Source: Ureaplasma urealyticum serovar 8 str. ATCC 27618 (GTDB lineage Bacteria > Bacillota_I > Bacilli_A > Mycoplasmatales > Mycoplasmoidaceae). From it: a stretch of 64,000 nt of DNA. Below the pieces are notes generated by a model. That model was given only the letters and a program-made list of their open reading frames with translations. It was not told the DNA's origin and made no database searches. Every line of letters starts with the position of its first letter. The first letter of the stretch is position 1. Shown piece after piece: positions 54,730 through 64,000 of this stretch. The translations under genes and the position numbers were made by a program. The stretch spans positions 1 through 64,000 of the forward strand of contig NZ_AAYN02000002.1 in assembly GCF_000169535.1 (NCBI RefSeq). Direction: 5' to 3'.

Positions 54730-57234
54730 ATGAAAAAAAATAAGTTAATTACTCTCGCTTTAATATTACCAATTACAATCTTAACTCCTATTATTATTGC
54801 TTCATGTACAAATAAAAGTAAAGTTAAAAAATCATCATCTTTAGATAATATTGCTTCAAATTTAAAATTAGAGTATTCTAATAATAAAGCTAATGCTCAA
54901 GCATCAAGTGTACAAAAAGATGAAATTAAAAAACCTCTAAATTTACCAAGTGATGTCATTTTTAGTATTAAAGATCTTTGTGTTAATCCTAAAGATCAAA
55001 GTGTATTAATTGTTAAATACACTTTAAAAAGGGGAAATGAAATTCAAGAGTATACTTATAAAATCAAAGGTTTTAAATCTATTTTTGAAAAAGATAAAAT
55101 CGTTAATGATTTAAGTCAAGCAAATGAAGATTTTAGAAAAATTGTTGATAATATTAGGTTAAAAGATACATTTGATTTTAAACTAGTAGCTTTTCCTAAT
55201 CAAAATTATGACCAATTATTACCATCACAAATTTATAAAAATTATTATCAAGGTATTGAAATTCAACAACACAAATATCAAAATGAATTAGATATTAAAA
55301 TTATTAATTTTTTATATCCTGATGGTGATTTTGGTTCGGCAAATAAAAATGGTACTTTAAAATTATCATTAATGTTAACTGATAAAAAAAATAATCAAGT
55401 TTACTATAAACTTTTAGAGGTTTCTGGCTTTAAATCTAATCCCTATGGTGTTGATGAAAATGGAACAATTCCTGGAATTGGTACAGAACGTTTAAAACCT
55501 AAAAATCAAGACGATTATTTTTCAAAAACTCAATTGCAACGTTATGAAATTGATAATGAAGGATATCTTCAAATTTTAAAACGCCAAAATAATGATAAAA
55601 ATTGAAAAGAGTTGCGCCCTGATTTAAATGCAACTGTTAGTGATATTAAACATTTTGATGAAAAAGCAAAAAACGTGGGTCAAGATTCTTATGAATCTGC
55701 TGCTTATAAAGGTTTTACATTACCTGTTTATGAAAGTGATGGCAAAATCAGTGGTTTAGCATTAGCAGGTAAAGATACACCAAAAGGGCCGTCATGAGTT
55801 GACGCAATTGGACGTAACCAATGACAAATTGGTGGTTTACCACGAACATTGCCAAATGAAAAATATCGACAAGAAGCAATGCAAACATTTAGTTTAGGAA
55901 TTTTAAATAACGATCCGCACAAGAACAATACTTATAATAAAACTGCAGGTACAACATGAATTTTAGATTATCAAAAAACAAGTGATAATAAATATCCTAC
56001 AAAATGATATTTTGCTACAAATTTACATGTTGCAGATGCGATAAATGAAAATACTTCATCGATTAATTTAATGCGATTAATGGATTCTGCACAAATTAAA
56101 ACTACTTTTAGATTAAGTAATTTAGATGAGAATATTTATAATTTTGGTTTTCGAAGTAAAGAACATGGCAAAAATCTTTTAAACCATGGACTTAAAAAAA
56201 TTTTTGATGGACGTGATTTTTTAAAAACAAAACCGGCTGAATATTTGATTAATTCACAAAAAGAAAAATATAAAGATGTTGGTAATTTTACAGATTTTGC
56301 TGTTTTTGAATTAGATTTTGAAAAATTAGAATTAGTTAATGTTTGAAAAAATTTTTTAGGTGAAAATAATGGGTTAGTAACAAAATATAATAATTACAAT
56401 CCTCAAGAGTTGGCTAAAGTCATTACAAGTAATTATGCTAATAATGAAAATAACCAGATTAAATTCTTATCTAAATCATATTTAAGTGATTATTCTAAAA
56501 TTGATGTTCCTTTAAAATATAGACAAGAAGACGCTAAAACATGATTTAAAAAATACGATGAATTATTTGCATTAGGTTGACCTAATTCAACAGAAGATTT
56601 CTTCTTTAAAGCTTATGTTGATGATGACCAATTAAAATACCGTACTCGCGATAATTTTAGTTTATGAACAAATTCTGATTACCGATTTTTTAATAATTTA
56701 ACTCAACAAGAAGGTGGACAGCCTGCTTTTCCGCCAGAACGTACTGAACGAGGTAATTATTTATCTTATGCAATTGGATTTCGTAGTTTTATTCAAAAAC
56801 CTGGAATAGTTGACGCATTTATTGCAGTTCCCCAAATTGGGAATAATTTATACACATCTAGTGATAATAAAAAATATATTAATATGGGACTAGAGTATTT
56901 ACCCAAACATTTTGCACCAGCAGGTGGTGCTTCTGGAACAAGTGTACGCAATCAAAAAAATGAATTGGTTGCTATCTATCATGCTAAATATGATTCATCA
57001 AAAACAGGTCTAGCTGCTGCTTTTCGATCTGAAGGTTATGATTATCAAGGATTATATGGAAATTATAATTTACCACAATATGATTTAATTTATGGCGGTG
57101 GAAAAGATCAAACCGAAAAGAAATCATACCGAGAAGCGATGAAGGATATATATCAAAATAACAATATTAAAACAGCATTATTTCCTGATGGATTCGATAA
57201 GATTCCTGATGGATTCAAATTTAATAATAATTAA
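54730..57234 (+). CDS. mip: Mycoplasma immunoglobulin protease (MIP), copy 2
   Basis: An 834-residue lipoprotein (lipobox IIASCTN) closely related to copy 1, with the same N-terminal unit (LNLPSDVIFSIKDL) and an intact triad: His433 in ATNLHVAD, Asp522 in FTDFAVFE, Ser735 in GGASGTS. It lies 30 bases after MIB copy 1. The last 150 bases or so are identical to copy 1, whereas the rest is more diverged, a sign of local gene conversion. Confidence 0.87.
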
Positions 57235-57775
57235 AAATAAATTATCTTTAATTGAAAGGATTGTTGGTATATGAAATTTATTAAACGTAAAACAAAATTA
57301 TTAACGATTACAATTGGTGCAGTTGCTGTTAGTTCAATCTTATTAGGAGGAATTTTTTATGGTACAAGTCAAAAAAGTCCCTCAAGTTTTGGTATTGCTT
57401 CTGTTGATCAAAAAGAAAATTTTATTAATAAAGACAATTTAGATTACCAAAAAGCAAGACCATCAATTAAAGATAATAACTTAAAAGAAATTCCCAAACC
57501 AAAACCTCAGCCAAAACCAGAACCACAACCAACACCATTTCCAGATCCCATCCCAACACCTCCAAAAAAAGAAGAGTTAAAAAAACCAGAGATTAAACCA
57601 GAAGAGCTTAAAAAGCCTGAAATTAAACCAGAACCAATTCCTAAACCAAAACCTCAGCCTATTCCTCAACCAACACCTCCTGTTGAAACTAAACCAAAAG
57701 AAGAATTATTACCACCAAGCCCACCACCTCCAAAAGAAGAACCAAAACCAGAACCAGATCCACAACCACAACCAC
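57026..57775 (+). repeat. Near-identical MIP-tail/MIB-head repeat, second copy
   Basis: Second copy of the repeat at 52111-52834, about 4.9 kb downstream in direct orientation; deletion or duplication of one MIB-MIP unit by recombination is possible. Confidence 0.85.
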
Positions 57776-59646
57776 AACAAATTCCTAACCAAAGTACTGT
57801 TAGAAAAATTGAATTGAATGGTGTTTTAGTGGACGCTGAAGTTGAAGTTCCACCCCCTCGTCAAACTTTTAAATATGATCAGGATAATGGATTATCAAAT
57901 CTTAATCCCTATACAAATATAAGTGTTGGGAAAATTAAAAAAGTTTTTGTAACAGATGAGTTGCGGCACAAATCAGCAGATTTAGTGCGCGGGAATTTAA
58001 AGCGTGGCGATTATCAAAGTTTAGTTAAAGATTTATTAGATCCAAATATAAAACCAGAGGAAATTGATAGTTATATCGCAATGGTTGATAAAAGTGGATA
58101 TCACGCTAAATTATGAAGTAAATTTAAAAAACTATTTGATACAGACAATGTTGTTAATTTTCTAAATGAACAAGGTAAAAAAGAATATCCTAATATGAAA
58201 ACAAAGTTTGTTTCTAATGCGCATAAGTATGCTTGGTTATATGCTCATTTAGATTTTTCAAAATTCACTAAACTTTCAGCTAATTCTGAAAAGTATTTAC
58301 AAGAAGGCTTAACGCCTGATCCAGATAATTCATATGTTAATGAAAACGGCGAATTAGATTCATATGCTTATTCACCTGCTAAAGAATATAATACAGTAAC
58401 AAGCCGTTTAGCAAATGATAATGCTAATCGAAGGGTATTTGGGTATAACGAATGATACAATCGTAGCCCAAATGGTTTAGCTAATGGTGATTATCCTGGT
58501 TGAAATAAATCAGATGCAACAGCTGAGTTCAAACAGTATGGCATTAAAGATGGTGATGGTATTAAAGTTTATAAACTAGAGCGCCAAAAACCACAAGAAG
58601 GTAAATTAAATACTGGATATATTGTTGATATTGATGCTGATAATCCTGATGGATACCAAAAAACAAAAGAATTAATTCAAAAATTAAATAATCAAAACAA
58701 AAAAATTACAGGATATCGAATTCGTAACATGGGGAAATCAGATTCAGGACAAAAGTTCTCTGATATTCTAAAAGCCTTACCAAATGAATTGCCATTGCTT
58801 GAATTGTTCTTTTCTGCTGGTTCACATAATACGTCAGCACTTTCTGCTCTTGAAACTAAACATATTAAAGAACTTGGGTTGTATACATTAGGTAATTCAT
58901 TATTAGATGAATGATCAATTAATCCAAATGCGCTTCGAAAAGTAGAATGAATTAATTCTAATGATTATAATGTTTCGTCAGAATATAAACAAGGATCAGA
59001 TATTGCTACACGAATTACTTTTGATACTCTTTCTTTTGATAAAAATGATTTCAATGATAATGCAAATGATCTTCGAACAAAATTAAAGCGTATTAATGAT
59101 GGATTACGAATGGTTTATTGAACAAGAAATAATGAACCATTCTTTCAAGGTGGATTTGGTCCAGGATTAGATCCTGATCATAAAGAGGTGGGAAATAGTT
59201 ATCCACAAGGCTTAGATTTTAGTCGTGTCCCTCAAATTCGCTCATTACGGGGCTTAATATTTAAAGACGAACAAAAAGCTTCAAACAATCGTGAACGTAA
59301 ATTAAGAAGAGTTAATTTCTTTAATGATAAAGAAAATTATGAAATGTCAATTAATGATTTAAATGAAGCTGGTTTTAGTGAACATATTGTGACTAATGAA
59401 CCAATGCCTCCTAAAAGTAAAATTACTTTTAGTAATGGTAATGCTACAAAACGTATTTACATTAAAGGTAATGGTAGTCTAACTGCAAGTGGTATTCAAA
59501 ATTTAGCTACATTATTTAATCTAGCAGAAAGTTTAGATTCTAAATCTGTTGTTGTTGATTCTAATAATTCAGAATTAAAGTCACAATTAGAAGGTTTAGG
59601 ATATAAAGTAAGTGATGCTTCTGACGCTAACTATATTGATATTTAA
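57271..59646 (+). CDS. mib: Mycoplasma immunoglobulin-binding protein (MIB), copy 2
   Basis: A 791-residue paralogue of MIB copy 1. The first 160 residues are almost identical, apart from an Ile/Val change and a 9-residue longer proline-rich spacer (PIPKPKPQPIP). The C-terminal binding domain is diverged but keeps FFSAGSHNTSAL and GYRIRNMGKSDSG. Shared anchor with different binding domain suggests different antibody isotype or allotype preference, which is inference. It is 36 bases after MIP copy 2. Confidence 0.82.
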
Positions 59647-59660
59647 TAGAAGGAATTATT

Positions 59661-62264
59661 ATGAAAATTAAAAAACTTATTGCAAGCGTTAGTATAATCA
59701 CACCAATTGTGTTTGTTTCAGCTTTAGCAGCGTCTTGTGTTAATAATAAACATGAAGATAAAAATATTGTGCATAATAGTAGTGACCATGGTAATAATAA
59801 AAAAAATAATTTTACTAATGATTTAAATCAAAATTTAACAACCCACGAATTTAAATCAAATTTAATAAGTACTTCCCAATTAGATAATATAGCCAAATTA
59901 ATTAATTTTACTTATGAAAATAAAGCTAATACTTATTTAAAAAATATACTTATTAATCAATTAAAACATTCACCTATTCAAAATCAGGATTTTAAACTAG
60001 AAATTATAGGTTTATATCCTAAACAAAATTCCTTGCAGGATTTAATTATTTATTATAAGTTAACTAACCAAAAAACAAAGGAGATTAAAGGTTATTATTT
60101 TGAATTAAATGGTTTTAAAAAACCAGATAACACCATTTTTTCAAATCAATTAACGCCTGAGCTAAAAAAAATTATTGATACTATTCAATTCAAAAAAACT
60201 TTTGATCTCGCAATTAATAATCAACAAGTATTAAATTATGAAAATGTTTTACCTTCACAAATCAAAAATCAATTATTAATGGGTTTAAAAGTTATTCAAA
60301 AGGAGTATACAGACAAAATTAAACTAAGTGTACTTGATGTTTTGTTCATTAACGAAGGCGGACAAATTAACGCTAATAAGTTGGGAGCTTTTTCTTTATT
60401 ATTAGAGGTTTTGGATCTTAAAAGTAAAAAAACTTTCCAAATTCTTATTCCTGTTGATAAATTTAAAACTAATCCTTATGGTGCTGATGAATATGATTTA
60501 TTGCCAACGCAAGTTAATAACGGATTTGCACCAACTAGCTTAGCTCAAATTAATCAATACAATAATGCTGATCAACAAACACGTTATTTATATGATAATG
60601 AAAATTATTTAAAATCATTAAAAGCATATCAAAGAAATGTAAATTGATACCAAATACGCCAAGATTTAATTAATAATAAACAAAAAATTAATGAATTTGA
60701 TCAAAAAGCACCACAAGTTTTTCAAGATAGTTATGAATCTGCTGCTCGTAAAGGTTTTACTTTACCAGTATATGATGAAGATGGTAAATACCAAGGTTTA
60801 TCATTTAACGAAACTGAAATTGGAAAAAGTGTTTCGTGAGTTGATGCAATTGGAAAAGATCAATGGAAAATAAATGGTTTGGCTAGAACTTTGCCTAATG
60901 ATATGTATAAGCAAATTGCTTTACAAACATTTGGCATTCAAATTCAAACACCAAATGGTAAACCACGCGAATCTGATATAGTAGCTGGAACAATGTGAAT
61001 TATGGATTATCAAAAAAGAAATGATAATAAGTATCCTACTAAATGGTATTTTGGCACAAATTTACATGTTGCAGAAGCATTAAAATCAACAACAACAGTT
61101 TTTGGTATTAATAAGATAATGCCAACAGTTAAGACTAAAACTACTTTGGGTTTAGCGAACGCTGATGATAATATTTATCGTTTTAGTTTAGTTAGTAAAG
61201 ATAATCAACCAAATATGGATAAACCTATTAGTAATGGTATTAAAACAATCTATGATGGTCGTGACTTCTTAAAATTAAATCCTAGTGACTTATTAACATC
61301 AAAATTGAAAAATAAATACCATAACCTACAAGAATTTGTTGATTTTGCTGTTTTTGAAATTGATTTTGAAAAAATAAAACTCGGCTCTGTAACGAAAAAT
61401 TTTTATAGTGGATCAGATTGAAGTGTTGATAAATATAATAATTTAGATCCAAGTGAATTAGCTAAATTAATCACAAACGATTATGCACAAAAACCAAATG
61501 AACAAATAAAATTTTTATCAAAATCTTATTTAAATGATTATGCACGTATTAATGTACCTTTGGATTCAAAATACAATCAGGCTTTTGACACAAATAAATA
61601 TGATGAATTATATGCTGTAGGTTGGCCAAGCTCTGCTTCTGATTATTTCTTAGACCCAATTAAAGATCAGAAACAATTTGAATCAAGACGTGAAAGTTAT
61701 AGTTTATGAATTAATTCTAATTATCAATTTTATAATAAATTAAATCATAATCCTCCTTTGTTTCCTCTTACACAAATAAATCGTGGTGATTTCTTGTCAT
61801 ATAATATTGGTTATCGTAGTTTTACTAATAAACCTGGATTGCTTGATGCTTTTATTGCTAGTCCTATTACTGGTAAAACCATACATAAATCAACTGATAA
61901 TCAAAATTATATTGGGTTTGGTTTAAATTATTTACCGATGCATTATTCTCCAATTGGGGGTTCATCAGGGACAAGTCTACGTAATCAAAAAAATGAATTA
62001 GTGGGAATTTGGCATGTTGGTAATGGCTTTGCCCAAACAGGTTTGGCTGTTGCTTTTCGATCTGAAGGCTATGATTATCATGGATTATATGGTAGTTATA
62101 ACTTACCACAATATGATTTGATTTATGGTGGTGGAAAAGATCAAAAAACTTCCTATCGCCAAGCAATGATGGCGTTATATAAAAATAAAAATATTGCAAC
62201 CGCTTTATTCCCTAATGGTTTTGGTGAAGATCAAATCCCTAGTGCTTTTAAATTTAAAAATTAA
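59661..62264 (+). CDS. mip: Mycoplasma immunoglobulin protease (MIP), copy 3
   Basis: The most divergent MIP, 867 residues, lipobox AAASCVN followed by an Asn/His-rich linker. Triad: His469 in GTNLHVAE, Asp561 in FVDFAVFE, Ser769 in GGSSGTS. The DUF31 core and the C-terminal SEGYDYHGLYG...YDLIYGGGKDQ match copies 1 and 2. It begins 14 bases after MIB copy 2 and has no downstream MIB partner; the next gene is the membrane protein. UGA and UGG are both used for Trp here, more UGG than in copies 1 and 2. Confidence 0.85.
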
Positions 62265-62293
62265 TTAACTTTTATATTGAATTAGAAAATTAT

Positions 62294-63784
62294 ATGATGA
62301 ATACAAAAACATTTACTTCCGTTAATAGAGTAATTTATGATGATAACTATTCGCTAAAGCAACAACAAAAAAGTAGCTTTATCAATCAATTTTTAAAAGG
62401 ATTGTTATCTGCTATTACTTTATTATTCTTTATTTTACTTTTAATCTTTGCTGAAAACACGTTGTTTGGTTTAGGTTTTGGTGATGAGAATAAATCAATG
62501 ATGATTTCAAAATCGCTAAATGCTTTTTTTGATTTACACAGCCCTAAATATTTACAACTTAACTTTTTAATTGTATTTCGCTTTTTTATTTTAAGTTTTA
62601 CACTGTTTTATGCCTTAATCAAAAATTTCACAAATCTTTATTGGCATCGAGTAACCATTAAAAAATACTTACCATGATTCGTTTTATATTTAGTAATTGC
62701 AACAATTAGTTTCTTACTATTTTTTACTTTTTTTAGTGTTTGACCAAAAGAAGTTTTTAATTTAGTATTTTTACTATTAGTGTTATTTTTATTAAATTTA
62801 AGTTATGAAATATTTAATTATTTTATTTCTAAAAAAACTAACCCTTTATTATACGGTAATTATAAAAATTTAATTATTACCATGGTTTTTCAAGCGTTAT
62901 TACTATTATTTGTAATAATTACCCCCTTTGTATGAATTAATACAGGTAAAAGTCCTAACTTTTTATTTGTTGATAATCGTTTCTACACACGCATAGTTGA
63001 TATCTTCACTGTTCAATCAGGTAAAAATTTTATTATTTTAATTGCTTTCTTCTTCTTTTTAATTACATTTATTGTTTTAGCAAATACTAATTTTTTCGCT
63101 TTAGTAATTAATAAACGTTACGATCGTAATTATGTTAAGAATAATTTATGATTTATTTTACTTTTATTTAGTGCTATATTTATTTGATTATTAAGAGTTT
63201 TTGCATATAAGCACGAAAATGAAAATCTACCGATTGGTAACAACCATTTATTATGAGTTTATATTTTACAAAGTTTTTTTGCAATAATCATATTAATACT
63301 ATATATGGTATTCACTTTAAAAAAACGCTTAAGCGCAAAGAGTAGTTTAAATACTTTATTAAATTTAGTAGTCACTCAAACAATTCTAAGTTTAAGCTTG
63401 TTTTTAGTAACATTATTTAATTCTAAGAGTGTGGTTTCTTTAATTAATGTTTTTATTACAATTACTGTACAAATGAGTGTATTTGGAATCTACATATTTC
63501 AAAATAAAAACATTTCAACTAAATTATTGGTGCTATTAAAGGTTATTATGATTTTAATTATTTTAACCGCAGCAATTGTAGGTTTTGATTATTTATTAAC
63601 ATCTGATCATCATAATAACTATTTATTCTCAAACATTCAACCGAAAATGAATTTAGTACAAATCATGTTGTTATTAAATTTTAGTTTGAGTTTTACTTTA
63701 ATTAGTTATTTAACAATTAAATTTACAATGGTAATTTTTAAAATCAATAAGCTAAATAAGGAGTTAAACAATGAAAAAAAATAG
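62294..63784 (+). CDS. Polytopic membrane protein, candidate X0 subunit of a type 3 F1-like ATPase
   Basis: A 496-residue protein of about 12 hydrophobic helices with a short cytoplasmic N-terminus. It has no sequence signature I can name. The call rests on context: in other mollicutes MIB-MIP genes lie beside a cluster with F1-like alpha, beta, gamma and epsilon genes and unique membrane subunits (F1-like-X0). ATG 62294 or the adjacent ATG 62297 are equally possible. It is 29 bases after MIP copy 3 and overlaps the next gene by 14 bases. The F1-like genes themselves would lie beyond the window. Confidence 0.6.
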
Positions 63785-64000
63785 ATCTAATCTGACACCT
63801 ACAACAAATTATTTTGATGTATTTAATACTTATAAAGAAAAAAAAGCAAGTGTTGATTTAATTACATATGAAGAATTAATGGCATCAGTTTTATTTGATA
63901 ATAAATTAGGTTTTGAATCAGAGGTTTATTTAGATTTTGTTAAAAAATTTACATTAGCTTTTGAAAAAAAACTAGATATTTGATTTGAAAATTTTATTAT
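63771..64000 (+). CDS. Partial gene, probable further F1-like-X0 cluster member
   Basis: Begins ATG 63771 after AAGGAGTTAAACA and runs off the window at 64000 (UGA at 63981 read as Trp). The visible 76 residues are hydrophilic (NYFDVFNTYKEKKASVDLITYEELMASVLF) with no membrane segment or known motif. The 14-base overlap with the membrane protein gene implies coupling. Function not recognised. Confidence 0.55.

Noticed and set aside
60691..60873. Small forward reading frame inside MIP copy 3
   Set aside because: Different frame from the protease, no ribosome site, and the region codes for conserved MIP sequence.
17..64000. Widespread gene fragmentation suggesting many pseudogenes
   Set aside because: The breaks are UGA codons at conserved Trp positions; with table 4 the genes are intact except for the two lesions reported.
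17..64000. tRNA or rRNA genes, CRISPR arrays, insertion sequences
   Set aside because: I scanned for T-loop signatures, regularly spaced repeats and transposase motifs by eye and found none; weak tRNA genes could be missed without a tool.

Overview
The window reads as the dnaA-proximal part of a mollicute chromosome, most probably Ureaplasma or a close relative. The DNA is very AT-rich. UGA sits inside nearly every gene where tryptophan is expected (translation table 4). Release factor 1 is present, and lipoproteins carry short Mollicutes-type signal peptides. The genus is my inference from gene order (dnaA-rpmE-prfA-prmC-tsaC-rpiB, mgtE, rplJL) and was not checked against a database. All gene ends below were obtained by reading through UGA.

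Layout. 1-8.9 kb, plus strand: replication initiation and translation genes (dnaA, rpmE, prfA, prmC, tsaC), rpiB, a pair of PQ-loop membrane proteins, mgtE, and rplJ-rplL behind a structured L10-type leader. 9.1-17.5 kb, minus strand: a BMP-type (nucleoside) ABC importer with two substrate-binding lipoproteins, a double ATPase and two permeases, one of which carries a cytoplasmic extension of about 370 residues. 17.6-22.1 kb, minus: an overlapping operon hydrolase-tmk-holB-mnmE-tatD. 22.2-26.8 kb, minus: an iron/siderophore-type importer with three FecCD permeases and one binding lipoprotein but no ATPase. 27-32 kb, minus: rpsB, two lipoproteins and tex.

32.1-46.2 kb is an accessory region. 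It holds an orphan DUF31 serine-protease lipoprotein, a broken papain-like cysteine peptidase with an overlapping membrane protein, and a Panacea-type toxin-antitoxin pair. It also holds a type I restriction-modification system (hsdR, hsdM) with two divergent hsdS genes joined by a perfect 30-bp inverted repeat, and an AlbA/ATPase-type regulator frameshifted in a T7 run. The hsdS arrangement looks like an invertible specificity switch.

46.3-49.6 kb: mnmG, rsmG and a second pair of PQ-loop proteins. 49.7-64 kb: one operon MIP-MIB-MIP-MIB-MIP followed by a polytopic membrane protein and the start of another gene. This matches the immunoglobulin-capture and cleavage system (MIB-MIP) that is coupled in other mollicutes to a type 3 F1-like ATPase. 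Its apparent promoter has a 17-base spacer that includes 13 consecutive T, suggesting on/off phase variation. No tRNA, rRNA, insertion sequence or CRISPR array was seen.
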